NCBI RefSeq assembly: GCF_000695095.2
Contig: NZ_CP011454.1
Span: 992,001-1,056,000, forward strand
Reading direction: 5' to 3'
DNA: 64,000 nucleotides
Source: Gemmatimonas phototrophica
GTDB taxonomy: Bacteria > Gemmatimonadota > Gemmatimonadetes > Gemmatimonadales > Gemmatimonadaceae
The translations under genes and the position numbers were made by a program. The notes below the pieces were generated by a model. It had not been told where the DNA came from. It did not search any database and saw only the letters and a list, made by a program, of their open reading frames with translations. Below, one piece after another: positions 16,739 through 27,300 of the stretch; within the stretch, counting starts at the first letter, position 1; each line of letters begins with the position of its first letter.

Positions 16739-17224
16739 TTACACGTCATCTGCCGACAGATCGCCGCTGGCCACCACCATTTCCCCGAGCTCCACTCCCT
16801 GCGACGCGGCGCGGAGCACACTCTCCAGCAGCACACACGCCGCCATGGCGTCGACGTCCCCTTTGCGGCCACGCGTGGATCCACCCTGCTCGCGGATACT
16901 GCGCAACGCCGACGACGTGGTGAACCGCTCGTCCACCAGTCGAATGGGGAGCGACTGGCGCGACGCCAGCTTGGCGGCAATCTCACGCACTTCGCGCGTG
17001 CGATCGGTCTCGGCGCCGGCCGGGTCGAACGGCAGCCCGAACACATAGCCCGTGGCCCCCAGCTCCTCGGCCTGCCGCATCAGCTCGGCCAGCGGTGGGC
17101 GTTTGCCGGCGCGGCGCGTGAGGACGCCAACCGGCGAGGCCAGCATGCCCAGCTCGTCGCTCACGGCGAGCCCGATCCGCTTATCGCCCCAGTCTACGGC
17201 GAAGAGCCGACCCACCTGCGACAT
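16739..17224 (-). CDS. ruvX: Holliday junction resolvase RuvX / YqgF family
   Basis: A 161-aa RNase H-fold nuclease. The family motifs are visible: FAVDWGDKRIGLAVSDE (first catalytic Asp), YVFGLPFDPAG, IRLVDERFTT (Glu) and GDVDAMAACVLLES (last Asp). YqgF proteins act on Holliday junctions or in 16S rRNA 5' end processing, depending on species. The start overlaps the rho stop by one base (TGATG), so it is co-translated with rho. Length is slightly above the usual ~140 aa because of the C-terminal tail. Confidence 0.93.
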   Translation of the reverse strand: MSQVGRLFAVDWGDKRIGLAVSDELGMLASPVGVLTRRAGKRPPLAELMRQAEELGATGYVFGLPFDPAGAETDRTREVREIAAKLASRQSLPIRLVDERFTTSSALRSIREQGGSTRGRKGDVDAMAACVLLESVLRAASQGVELGEMVVASGDLSADDV

Positions 17225-18477
17225 CAGGCTTCCGCCATCTGTTCAAAGAACTCCTGATTGCTCTGCGCGCGCTCCATGCGCTTGAGCAAAAAGAGCATCG
17301 CTTCGTCGCTCGGCATGTCCGCCAGGAACGTGCGCAGCAGGAACGTGCGCTGCTGCTCCTTGGCGGTCAGCAGCAGCTCTTCACGCCGCGTTCCCGACTT
17401 GTTGATGTCGATGGCGGGGAAGATGCGCTTTTCGGCCAGTTTGCGATCGAGCACCAGCTCCATGTTGCCCGTGCCCTTGAACTCCTCGAAGATCAGCTCG
17501 TCCATGCGCGAGTTGGTCTCGATGAGCGCGGTGGCCACAATGGTGAGCGAGCCGCCCTCGGTGAGGTTGCGGGCGGCACCAAAGAACGCCTTGGGCTTCT
17601 GCATGGCCGTGGCTTCCATGCCTCCCGACATCAGCTTGCCACCCTGCGGGGCCACCGCGTTATGAGCGCGGGCGAGGCGGGTGATGGAGTCGAGCAGAAT
17701 AACGACATCCTTGCCGCTCTCCACGAGCCGCTTGGCCTTTTCGAGCACCATGCCGGCCACCTGCACGTGCCGTTCCGCCGTTTCGTCGAAGGTGGAGCAG
17801 ATCACTTCGGCGCTGGGGCAGTTGGCCTGCATATCGGTGACCTCCTCGGGGCGCTCATCAATGAGCAGCACGATGAGCGTCACCTCCGGATGGTTCTCGG
17901 CAATTGCGTTGGCGAGCTGCTGGAGAAGGATGGTTTTGCCGCCCTTGGGGGGCGCCACGATAAGGGCGCGCTGGCCCTTGCCGAGGGGGGCGATGATGTC
18001 GCAGATGCGGGTCGCCACTTCGCCGTTCTTCCGTTCGAGGTTGAGTCGCTCGTCGGGGTACTTGGCCGTCAGGTTATCGAAAGCGCTGCGCAATTTGGAC
18101 TGCTCGGGGTCACCACCGTTGATGCGCTCCACCTTGAGGAGCGCGAGGTACCGTTCCCATTCCTTGGGCGGGCGCACTTCCCCCATGACCGTGTCACCGG
18201 TTCGGAGGTCGAAACGCTTTACCTGGGAGGGGGAGACGTAGATGTCGTCGGGGCCGTGCAGGTAGTTGAAGTCCTGGGCCCGCAGAAAGCCGTAGCCTTC
18301 GGGGAGGACTTCGAGCACCCCTTCACCGTAGAGCGTCGTTTCGGTTTCGAGCAGGGCTTGCTCGATGCGGAAAATGAGTTCCTGCTTACGGAGCCCCGTG
18401 ACGCTGGTGAGTTGCAATGACTCAGCCAGGGCCAGGAGTTCAGGAACCGATTTCCGCTTCAGCTCGGCGACGTGCAC
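17224..18477 (-). CDS. rho: Transcription termination factor Rho
   Basis: A 417-aa hexameric RNA helicase that terminates transcription. Order: N-terminal helical Rho_N domain ([16 protein letters not shown]), cold-shock-like RNA-binding domain ([27 protein letters not shown]), then the RecA-like ATPase. The ATPase shows Walker A APPKGGKT (about 178-185), [29 protein letters not shown] and the Q-loop KLMSGGM. The start is GTG at 18477. No Arg/Asp-rich insertion like that of many high-GC actinobacterial Rho proteins is present. tRNA-Arg lies just upstream on the same strand. Confidence 0.97.
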   Translation of the reverse strand: MHVAELKRKSVPELLALAESLQLTSVTGLRKQELIFRIEQALLETETTLYGEGVLEVLPEGYGFLRAQDFNYLHGPDDIYVSPSQVKRFDLRTGDTVMGEVRPPKEWERYLALLKVERINGGDPEQSKLRSAFDNLTAKYPDERLNLERKNGEVATRICDIIAPLGKGQRALIVAPPKGGKTILLQQLANAIAENHPEVTLIVLLIDERPEEVTDMQANCPSAEVICSTFDETAERHVQVAGMVLEKAKRLVESGKDVVILLDSITRLARAHNAVAPQGGKLMSGGMEATAMQKPKAFFGAARNLTEGGSLTIVATALIETNSRMDELIFEEFKGTGNMELVLDRKLAEKRIFPAIDINKSGTRREELLLTAKEQQRTFLLRTFLADMPSDEAMLFLLKRMERAQSNQEFFEQMAEA

Positions 18478-18528
18478 TAGGCAAAGAAAACGAGGGGAGC
18501 GCGGGGCTTGCCCTGAAAGGCGAAGCCA

Positions 18529-18602
18529 TGCGCGCGGCAGGACTCGAACCTGCGACCTTCTGCTCCGGAGGCAGACGCTCTATCCAACTGAGCTACGCGC
18601 GC
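18529..18602 (-). tRNA. tRNA-Arg (CCG)
   Basis: A 74-nt cloverleaf on the minus strand: acceptor gcgcgcg/cgcgcgc with discriminator A, D-arm with agctcagttggatagagc, anticodon stem tctgc/gcaga with loop ctccgga (anticodon CCG) and T-arm ggttcgaatcc. CCA is not encoded. It reads Arg codon CGG. Confidence 0.95.
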
Positions 18603-18808
18603 AATACGGCATTCAGCGCTGGCAACGAACTGCCCGCGGGGATCCGCCTGGCGAGCCGGACCCCGGAGGCCCAGGCTCGCAATCAGACAGGGGAACCTAA
18701 CCGGGCGGGGGGGATAGGGGCAAGGAAGGGGCGCGGTCTGTGGCCAATGCGGTCCGGCGCCTAGCTTTGCACCAGCGGCCCCACAGGCCACACCTCATTG
18801 GAGCACCA

Positions 18809-19906
18809 ATGCGCGCGTATCTCGTGCTCGCAACATTCGTGGCCCTCGCCGGTCGTCTCCCCGCCCAAGGCGCCGTCGACACCCTCGCCGCCGTGCGCGT
18901 GGTGGCACCGCGCATGGTCACGCCGCGGGTGATTGCGTCGGTCACGATGGACCGGTTTGAGGGGGGTGCCCCCGTCGAGGGCGTGCGCGATGCGGTGCTT
19001 CTGGGGAAGGAGCAGATCGCCATTGTGGATTGGCGGCATCCGCGGGTGCAGCTGTTCAGTTATACCGGCGAGTTCAAGGGGCGCATGGGACTGAAGGGAG
19101 ATGAGCCCGGGCAGTTTGCGCTACCGTACCGCATGGTGTCGTGTGGCAATGGCAACATCACGGTGCTCGACATTGGCAACCGACTGGTGAACGAGTTCTA
19201 TCAGGATGGCACGCTCCGCTATACGGTGCCGCTGGCGGCGCCGCCGCAATCGTTGGCCTGCTGGCCCAACGGCGAGGCGGTCGGTGTGTTTGTGCGTGCG
19301 GACTCTACGGGGATGCTGCGCGCCAATGTGCGACCGCTCGATACGTTGGACGTGCCGCGGGCGCCACTGCTGAGCGTGCCCGCCGGTGAGGTGCTGCTCA
19401 TGGGCGCGGCCCTGCAACTGGGTGCCTCTCGCTATGGAGTGTGGCACGGTACCGGCGACACCAACACCATCACGTTTCGTTCGTGGCCCACGCTGATTCC
19501 GCGCGAAGACTCGGTTGGCACCAGCGGGCGCCCCACGACCCAACTGCTGAAGCGCGCCGCCATTGAGCAGCTGGCCCGGGAAGCCGATATCCCCACGCGA
19601 GCGCGTGTACAGCTGATGCTCGATCTGCAGAAGGTGCCGACTCGCACAACGCTGCCCGCCTATCGTACGGTTCTGGTGGACAGTGAAAGCCATGACGCGT
19701 GGGTTGTGACCTCGCCGGTGGGCAACCGGCGGCTGGACATCACCATCCTGTCAATCGATGGCCAAAGCCGTCGCACCATTCGCCTCAATGGCTTTGAGCT
19801 GCTGTCGGTGCGCGGCGATGAGGCGCTGGTGGTCGGTGAACGTCTGGCGGATGGTAGCGCGGAGTTGGTGGTGTATTCGGTTGCCCTCCCGTCTCCACCT
19901 CGCTGA
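18809..19906 (+). CDS. Secreted propeller-like protein, function unknown
   Basis: A 365-aa protein with a signal peptide (MRAYLVLATFVALAGRLPAQG, cleavage near AQG). The ATG at 18809 is preceded by ggag at 5-nt spacing. The mature part has repeated beta-strand pairs of the type VQLFSYTGEFKGRMGLKGDEPGQFALPYRM and ITVLDIGNRLVNEFYQDG. These resemble NHL/6-bladed propeller blades as found in many Gemmatimonadota and Bacteroidota secreted proteins. No catalytic motif seen. It stands alone between tRNA-Arg and the RND operon. Confidence 0.8.
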   Translation: MRAYLVLATFVALAGRLPAQGAVDTLAAVRVVAPRMVTPRVIASVTMDRFEGGAPVEGVRDAVLLGKEQIAIVDWRHPRVQLFSYTGEFKGRMGLKGDEPGQFALPYRMVSCGNGNITVLDIGNRLVNEFYQDGTLRYTVPLAAPPQSLACWPNGEAVGVFVRADSTGMLRANVRPLDTLDVPRAPLLSVPAGEVLLMGAALQLGASRYGVWHGTGDTNTITFRSWPTLIPREDSVGTSGRPTTQLLKRAAIEQLAREADIPTRARVQLMLDLQKVPTRTTLPAYRTVLVDSESHDAWVVTSPVGNRRLDITILSIDGQSRRTIRLNGFELLSVRGDEALVVGERLADGSAELVVYSVALPSPPR

Positions 19907-20077
19907 TGGGCTGGATACCCCCCGGGGGAGATGGGCAACAATTGGCATGCGTTCAAATGCATCCCCGTGCCGTTTTCGGGTGACAGAGAAATGACGTTCG
20001 AGGGCTAGTGTAGCGCGGAGTCTGTTCGTGTCTCTCACCCTCTGAAGCAACGGCGGGCCAGTGCCTCCCATTTCGTC

Positions 20078-21250
20078 ATGTCAATGCTGAACACACGGGG
20101 CGTTTCGGCGGCTGGCACACCGGTTTCAGTCGTTGCGCTCATTGCCATGCTGGCGTGCACCGGGGCGGAAAACACTCCAGTTGATTCGTCCTCCAGCCTC
20201 GAACTTGCCGCCGGCGACCACGTCGATTCCGGTGCCACGGGAACCGTCTTCCTGCCCGTCTCCGCCTTGGAGGCCCGCGATGGCGACCTCATCCTTCGCG
20301 TCAGCACCACCGGCCAGGTACGCTCCGAAGCGGTCGTGCCACTACGCGCTGAGGTGGCGGGTACAGTGGCGCAACTAATCATGCGCGCCGGCGACCAAGT
20401 GGCGGCCAGAACGCCACTCGTGAAGCTCGACCCGTATCCGTTCGATCTCGCGGTACGCGAGGCACAGGCCCGCGCCGACGAAGCGGAGCAGCGCTTTCTC
20501 GAAAGCTATGTGCCGGAGTCTCTGGTCACGGGGCGCGGGCCCACCCCCGAGCAGCGCAAGGCGCTCATGAACAAGTCGGGGCTCACCGGTGGGCGGTTAC
20601 TCCTGGAACGGGCTCGCTACGAACAGGCCCGCGCCGTGGTCACCAGCCCGGTGGCGGGGGTGGTGCAAAGCATTGATGTGGCGGTGGCTGAAAAACTGTC
20701 TGCCGGTCAACCCATTGCCACCGTGGTGGACACGCGCAGACTGCGCGTGGAAGCACAGGTACTGGAGCACGACCTGTCGCTCATACGTGTGGGCGGCGAG
20801 GCCATTGTCACCAGCGCCGGCGCCCCCGACCGGCCGCTGCGTGGACGCGTGGATGCGTTGCTGCCACTGGTGGACAGTGTGGCGCGCTCGGGACGCGCCA
20901 TTGTGCGCCTCACCGGCGATGGCACGCTGCGCCCGGGCATGTACGCCGATGTGCAGCTCGAAGCCACACGCCTGCGCAATCGGCGCCTCGTACCCACACG
21001 GGCGGTCATCGAGCGCGATGGACGCCCGTTGGTCTTCGTGGTGAAGGACGGGCGCGCGCAGTGGACGTACATCGTGCCCGGGCGCAGCAATGGCGTGGAC
21101 ACCGAAGTGCTCCCCGATAGCAGCACCGGCGAAATTCCCGTGAAGGCCGGTGACCCGGTAATTGTGGAAGGGCATCTCACGCTCACCCACGATGCGCCGG
21201 TCAAACTGTTGCCCAAGCCCGACTCACGACCGCGCACGCCTACGCCATAG
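20078..21250 (+). CDS. RND efflux periplasmic adaptor lipoprotein
   Basis: A 390-aa membrane-fusion protein linking an RND pump to an outer-membrane channel. A lipobox-like LIAMLACTG near residue 27 suggests a lipid-anchored N terminus. The family layout is visible: a barrel-sandwich/lipoyl half (VPLRAEVAGTVAQLIMRAGDQV ... YPFDLAVREAQARADEAEQRF), the second lipoyl half (VVTSPVAGVVQSIDVAVAEKLSAGQPIATVVD), a beta-barrel (LRPGMYADVQLEA) and a membrane-proximal domain. The hairpin helix is short. It is followed after 15 bp by the first permease. No TolC-type gene lies nearby, so the outer-membrane partner must be encoded elsewhere. Confidence 0.9.
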   Translation: MSMLNTRGVSAAGTPVSVVALIAMLACTGAENTPVDSSSSLELAAGDHVDSGATGTVFLPVSALEARDGDLILRVSTTGQVRSEAVVPLRAEVAGTVAQLIMRAGDQVAARTPLVKLDPYPFDLAVREAQARADEAEQRFLESYVPESLVTGRGPTPEQRKALMNKSGLTGGRLLLERARYEQARAVVTSPVAGVVQSIDVAVAEKLSAGQPIATVVDTRRLRVEAQVLEHDLSLIRVGGEAIVTSAGAPDRPLRGRVDALLPLVDSVARSGRAIVRLTGDGTLRPGMYADVQLEATRLRNRRLVPTRAVIERDGRPLVFVVKDGRAQWTYIVPGRSNGVDTEVLPDSSTGEIPVKAGDPVIVEGHLTLTHDAPVKLLPKPDSRPRTPTP

Positions 21251-21265
21251 CGCGGGAGACCACGC

Positions 21266-24200
21266 ATGAGTCTCGCCGCCGCTGCTGTTCACCGCCCGGT
21301 TGCTACTGTCGCCGCCATTCTTGCCGTGCTCCTGCTGGGCGCGGTGTCACTCACGCGGCTGCCCGTCTCGCTGCTCCCTGATGTCGCGCTGCCGGTGCTC
21401 ACCGTGCGCACAGTGTACCCCGGCGCCGCGGCCCCCGAAGTGTCGCGATTCGTGGCCGAACCCATCGAGCAGGCCATTGGCGCCACGCCGGGGTTGGTGG
21501 AGCTGCGCAGCGTGAGCCGCAACGGCGAGGCCACCACCACAGCGCGCTTTGCCTGGGGCACCGATATGCGAGCCACCGTGCTGTCGGTGCGAGAACGGCT
21601 CGATGCGTCGCGGGGCGCCCTTCCACAGAAAGCAGAACGCCCCACGCTGCTTACCAGCGACCCCGGTGAGCGCCCCATTGCCGTGCTGGCCATGACATCG
21701 CGCCCCAGCACGGGGCAGGGGCAGGGGGGCGCCGACCTGCGCACACTCGCACGCACCGCCGCCGAGGTACACGCACGACGCCTCGAGCAAATTGAAGGCG
21801 TCGCCAGCGTGGCCGTGGCCGGCGCACCGCGCGACGAGATTCGCGTGAGCGTCGATCCCGATCGACTCCGAGCACTCGGCGTCACCACCGACGACGTCGC
21901 CGAAGCGATCAAGCGGCAGAATGTCACCGGCGCCGGTGGCACCATTCGTCGCGGACAGTTTCGCTTCGCCGTGCGCGCACTCACAGAGTTCCGCAGCGCC
22001 GACGAGCTGCTCGTCACCCCCTTTGGTCCACCACAACGCGGGTTGCTGCTGCGCGATGTGGGTACGGTGCAGCTTGCCCTGGCCGAGCCAGATACACGCA
22101 CACGCCTCGATGGCACCGATGCCGTTGGACTCGTGGTGTACAAGGATGCCGGCGCCAACACGGTGGCGGTCACCTCGCGGCTCATGGCGCAGGTGGCGCA
22201 ACTCGAGCAGGAGTATCCGGGGCTCGCACTCACCGTGGTGGCCGCACAGGCTGATTTCGTCGTCGACGCGCTCTCCAACCTCGGACAGGAAATCGTCGCC
22301 GGCGGACTTCTTTCGCTGCTCGTCATACTGCTCTTCCTGCGCGACTGGCGTTTGTCGCTCGCTATTGGCCTCACGGTGCCGCTGTCGGTGCTCATGGCAC
22401 TCGTCGCGCTGCAGGCGCTTGGCGTGAGCATCAATGTGCTTTCCCTTGGCGGTCTCGCCCTCGGCACTGGCTTGTTGGTGGATACGGCTATTGTGGTGGC
22501 CGAAGCGGTAGGGCGGCGGCGCGACGAAGGCATGCCGCTGCGCGAGGCGGCCGTTACCGGTACCAATGACGTGGCGGCGCCGCTCTTTGCCGGTACGCTC
22601 ACCACGGTGCTGGTGTTTGGGCCCATTGTGTTTGTGCAGGGGCTGGCCGCAGCGCTCTTTCGCGACCTGTCGCTGAGTGTCGTGACCACCGTGGCGGCCA
22701 GCCTGTTGCTCGCGCTCACGCTCATGCCGGTCATGATTGTTGGGCGACGGCGCCGGGAGCCAATGGAGCACCCGGCGCCACACGCTCCACAACCTGCGCG
22801 CAATGGGCGTCTCGACAAACTGGGTGCACGGCTCGCCGCCTCTTATGAGCATGGCATGCGCTGGTCGTTGGCGCATCCGGCGGCGGTGTTGGCCATGGCC
22901 GGTGCGCTGCTCGCGGTCACGGTCGTACTGGTGGCGCGTCTCCCCAAGGAAATTCTTCCCCGCGTGGACGAAGGCGTACTGGTGGCGCAGCTATCGCTGC
23001 CGCAGGGCACCGCGCTCGACGCCACCACTGCACAGGTCGCGCGGCTGGAACGCGCCGCCCGCGCACTCGGCGCGCGCGACGTCTACGCCCGAGTGGGCAA
23101 AGCCACTGACGAAGAAGTTCTCGCCGGCGCCGACCCGGGGTCGAGTGCGTCGGCGCAGCTCATCATTGCCGTACCGGAGAACCGCGACGCGGCGCGCCTC
23201 GCACAGCAGCTCCGTGCCGCGGTTCCTGATCTGACGCAGGGCTCGTTGGCCATTGACCTCGCGGGGCAGTCGGAGTTTGGCGCGCTCATTGGCCGCGAAG
23301 GGAGCCTCGTGCGTGTGGAGCTGTCGGCCGCATCGGCTGCGCTATCGCAACAGTGGAGCGACTCGGTGCGCCAGGCACTGCAGGCGTTGCCCGAGTTGGC
23401 CGATGTGCGAGATGCCTACGCCAGCACCCAGCCGCTGGTGGAGCTGTCGCTGCAACGCGACCGGTTGGCCGAGCGTAACATTGCCCCGCAACAAGTGGTG
23501 AGCGCGCTGGCGGGCGCGCTGGGTGGTGTGCCGGCCAGCGAACTGAGGGAGACAGACCGGCGCACCCCCATTGCCGTGCGCTACGCCGGTGTGGCCAACG
23601 AGAGTCTCGACGCCGCGCTGCGCACGCCGCTCAACGGCGTGCCGCTGTCGCAACTGGTGCAGGTGCGTGAAACGCGTGCGCCACTGGAGGTGGTGCGCGT
23701 GAATCAGCGCCCCGTCAGCCTGGTGGAAGCGCTGGTGGAAAGCGGCGGCACCGCGCGCGCCAATAACGAAGTACAGCGGGTCCTGGGCGCCATGACCTTT
23801 CCACCCGGTATCAGCAGGCAGGTGGGCGGTGCCGACGCCGAACGCGAACGCACCAGCAACGAACTCGTGCTGGTGGCGGTGCTCGCGGCGGCACTGGTGT
23901 TTCTGGTAATCGCCGCCGAGTTCGCAAGCTTTACCATTCCACTGGTGGTGATGCTTACGGTGCCGCTGGCTGGTGCAGGTGCGGTCATTCTGTTGTGGCT
24001 CACGGGACAATCGCTCAACGCGGTGAGTCTCATTGGCATTGTGGTGATGATCGGCATGGCCGATAACGAAGCGGTGGTCAAGCTGGATGCCATACGAGCG
24101 CTGCGGGAGCAGGGCGTACCGCTGCACGACGCCATTCTGCAGGGTGGCGCCAGGCGGCTGCGCGCCATTGCCATGACGAGTATTACCACCATCACAGGCG

Positions 24201-24352
24201 TGTTGCCGCTGGTCTTAGGTTGGGGGAGCGGCGGATCGCTGTATCAGCCGTTGGCAGCTGGTATCATTGGCGGCAGCATTACCGCCTTGCTTGTCACCTT
24301 CTTCCTGCTCCCCACCGCGTATGCGGTGCTGGAGAAGAAGCGCGGTGCATAA
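21266..24352 (+). CDS. RND permease 1 (AcrB/MdtBC-like) with altered proton-relay residues
   Basis: A 1028-aa inner-membrane RND transporter: TM1 near the N terminus, two large periplasmic loops, and TM2-6 and TM8-12 clusters (LLSLLVILLFLRDWRLSLAI, IVVMIGMADNEAVVKL, and others). In AcrB, TM4 holds Asp407-Asp408 and TM10 Lys940. Here the TM4 motif is GLLVDTAIVVAEA (Asp406-Thr407), and the TM10 position equivalent to Lys940 is Asp933 (GMADNEAV). One Asp is therefore retained and the Lys is replaced. The Thr region after TM10 (AMTSITTITGVLPLV) is kept. It is the middle gene of an adaptor-permease-permease operon, a layout like mdtABC. Substrate unknown. Confidence 0.9.
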   Translation: MSLAAAAVHRPVATVAAILAVLLLGAVSLTRLPVSLLPDVALPVLTVRTVYPGAAAPEVSRFVAEPIEQAIGATPGLVELRSVSRNGEATTTARFAWGTDMRATVLSVRERLDASRGALPQKAERPTLLTSDPGERPIAVLAMTSRPSTGQGQGGADLRTLARTAAEVHARRLEQIEGVASVAVAGAPRDEIRVSVDPDRLRALGVTTDDVAEAIKRQNVTGAGGTIRRGQFRFAVRALTEFRSADELLVTPFGPPQRGLLLRDVGTVQLALAEPDTRTRLDGTDAVGLVVYKDAGANTVAVTSRLMAQVAQLEQEYPGLALTVVAAQADFVVDALSNLGQEIVAGGLLSLLVILLFLRDWRLSLAIGLTVPLSVLMALVALQALGVSINVLSLGGLALGTGLLVDTAIVVAEAVGRRRDEGMPLREAAVTGTNDVAAPLFAGTLTTVLVFGPIVFVQGLAAALFRDLSLSVVTTVAASLLLALTLMPVMIVGRRRREPMEHPAPHAPQPARNGRLDKLGARLAASYEHGMRWSLAHPAAVLAMAGALLAVTVVLVARLPKEILPRVDEGVLVAQLSLPQGTALDATTAQVARLERAARALGARDVYARVGKATDEEVLAGADPGSSASAQLIIAVPENRDAARLAQQLRAAVPDLTQGSLAIDLAGQSEFGALIGREGSLVRVELSAASAALSQQWSDSVRQALQALPELADVRDAYASTQPLVELSLQRDRLAERNIAPQQVVSALAGALGGVPASELRETDRRTPIAVRYAGVANESLDAALRTPLNGVPLSQLVQVRETRAPLEVVRVNQRPVSLVEALVESGGTARANNEVQRVLGAMTFPPGISRQVGGADAERERTSNELVLVAVLAAALVFLVIAAEFASFTIPLVVMLTVPLAGAGAVILLWLTGQSLNAVSLIGIVVMIGMADNEAVVKLDAIRALREQGVPLHDAILQGGARRLRAIAMTSITTITGVLPLVLGWGSGGSLYQPLAAGIIGGSITALLVTFFLLPTAYAVLEKKRGA

Positions 24353-24381
24353 GTGCGCGCGATAAACCGGTTGAAGCAGCG

Positions 24382-27300
24382 ATGCGCGCGCTCATAAACG
24401 CCGCCACGCGGCGCCCCGCCGTCATGTGGGCGCTGGCGGTGGCGTTGCTCATGGCCGGCGGCATCGCGTTCACGCGACTGCCGCTGGCCACGCGCACGTC
24501 GGTGGAGCTGCCTCGACTCATGGTCAGCAGTTACTGGCCTGGTGCGTCGCCGGAAGTCATCGAGACATACCTCACGTCGCCCATTGAAGCGGCGGTGCAG
24601 GGAGTGCGCGGCGTGAAGCGCGTGAACAGTACCAGCCGCGACGATGCGTGCATGCTCACGGTGGAACTCGAACCGCGCGCCGATGTGCCGCTCACGCGAC
24701 TCGCCATTCTCGAACGGCTCGAACTGCTGCGGCGAGAACTGCCCCCCGGGGCCTACCAGCCGCAGGTCAGCAACTACGTGCCTGAAGGGCTCGAAGAAGC
24801 GCCGCTGCTCTCGCTCACCATTGGCGGGCCGTACACGCCGGGCACACTGCAGCGGGTGCTCGAGGAACGGGTGCAGCCGCGCCTCGCGAGTGTGCCGGGA
24901 GTGGCCGGTGTGTTTGCGCGCGGAGGTACACAACGCGGTGTATCGGTGAGCTACGACGCAGCGCGTTTACGCCAACTCGGCATTCCCCCCGAACGACTCG
25001 CGCAGGTCGTGGGAGCATCTCGGGTGGTGCAATCGCTCGGCACGCTCAGCCAAGGTGGACGGGTCCGTGCGGTGGTCCTGCACGATGCGCCGGCGGCCAT
25101 TGCCTCGCTCGACTCGCTGCCGGTGGTTGGCGCGGGGGGGCGACGCTTCCGCCTGAGCGAACTGGCGGTGGTACGCGCTGACGAGGATGCGCGTGGCCAG
25201 TTTTTTCGTATTGACGGCCAACCCGCCGTGGCGCTCGACATCACGCGGCATCCGGGAGCCGATGCCATTGCCACCGCCGCAGCGCTGCGCACGGAGATTG
25301 CGGCGGTGCAGGGTACGCTCCCTACCGGAGTACGCCTGGTCATTGCTGTCGACGAAAGCGAAGGGCTCGCGCGTGAACTGAACGATCTCGCCAAACGTGG
25401 GGCGATTGCCACGGTGGCGGTGTTGCTCGTACTCCTGCTGTTTATGCGCCGCGTGCGTGCGGTAGCGGTGGTCATGGGTACGACGTTGGTGGCCATTGGA
25501 GGCACGGCGCTCACGCTCTACCTGTTCGACATTCCGGCCAATCTGCTCACGCTCGCCGGTCTGGGGATGGGCGTGGGTATTCTCGTGCAGAACGCCATAG
25601 TGGTGGTGCAGCGGCTGCTGCGCGAACCCGAGGGCGCGGCGTCCCGCGCCGAGGTGACGTATCGCATGGCGCCGGCGGTGTTGGGAGGTTCGCTCACGAC
25701 GGCGGTGGTCTTGGCACCGTTTCTCTATTTGCAGGGAGATGCTCGCGCCGCGTTTGCACCGTTCGCGCTGGCGTTTGTGATTGCGCTGGGGTGGAGTGTA
25801 TTCACGGCGCTGGTCATGGTGCCGGCGGTGGCCCGTGGGCTGGGCACGATGGCACGTGAAGCGGAGCAGGAGGTACAGGCTTCGCCCACATGGCCACGTA
25901 CCGCGCGCGTGTACGAGCGGGTCATGCTGTTCACCGTGCGCTTTCGCTGGACGACGCGACTCGTTGCCGTGGCGTTGCTCGGAGTGATGACGTGGGGCTT
26001 CGTGGCCAAGGTGCCCAAGTCGAGCTTCGGAAACTGGGGTGAACGGCGCAGCACGCTGTCGGTAGGCGTCACGTTCCCGCGTAGCTCCGACCTGGCCACG
26101 CTCGACGCCGCCCTGCGCGACTTTGAGCAGCTCGTGAGCAATCGCCCGCAGGTGGAGCAAGTGCGGACCAGTGGCGGTGGCGCGAGCGCACAAATGGTGG
26201 TGCGCTTTACGCGCGATGGCGGCATGAGCGCGGAGCCACTCGAACTGCAGGAACTGCTCACGCAGCGCGCGGTGCTGGTGGGTGGCGCGAGCATCTACGT
26301 ATCGGGCGAGGGCCCCGCGTTTTCGAACGGCGGCGGTGGTGGCACCATGTCGAGCTTTCGCGTACAGGTCAAAGGCTTCTCCTACGAGGGCGTCGATAAA
26401 CTCGCCGGTGACCTCAAGTCACGGCTCGAACGCATTACGCGGGTGCGCGACGTGCGTGTCACGAGTGGTGGCTGGTTTGGCGGCGAGCGTGGCTCCCAGG
26501 TGACGCTCGAACCAGACCGCGTGGCGCTCGCGCGATTCGGGCTTACGGCCGAGAGCTTTGTGGCCGCTGTGTCGCGCGAAGTGCGAGGGCCCGTGGGGCA
26601 GCAGCGGCTCGAAATTGGCGGCGAAGAAATGCCGGTAACGGTCAAGGCGAGCGGTGCGCGCGATCGCCCACTTGCCGAACTCGAACGCGCGCTGCTGCCA
26701 TCCATGTCGGGCACGCCGGTGCGCATCAGCGATGTATCGCGCGTGGCCGAACGGGAAGCGCTGGGCAGTGTGGTGCGCGAAGACCAGCAGTACATCCGTC
26801 AGGTAAGCTACGATTTCCGCGGCCCCAACAGGCTCGCGCAGCGCACGCACAAAGCGTTTGTGAAATCGTTGTCGGCACCGGCCGGTTACACCTTCACCGA
26901 TCGCACTGAGGGTGGTTTCGGCATGGACGACGGCAGCCAGCGGGGGCTCTGGCTCGTTTTCGCACTCGGTGTCGTGCTCGTGGTGCTGAGCGTGGCACTG
27001 GTATTCGACAGCATCTGGGGCGCGGCCATGGTGCTGCTCTCGTTGCCGCTCGCGCTGTGCGGCGTGGTGGCCGCCTTCTGGTTCACCGGCGCCGCCTTCA
27101 CTCGCGAGGCGGCCGTGGGCGTCATTCTCGTGGTAGGGCTCTCAGTCAATCAAACCATTCTGCTGGTGGACGCCGCACTCGCTACGCGCAAACGCACCGG
27201 CCCCCTCAGCGCTGAGCAGGTAGTGCACGCCGCGCTCGATCGCGCCGGCATGATTGTGCTGGTCACCTGCACGGCATTGGCGTCGCTGGCACCGCTCAGC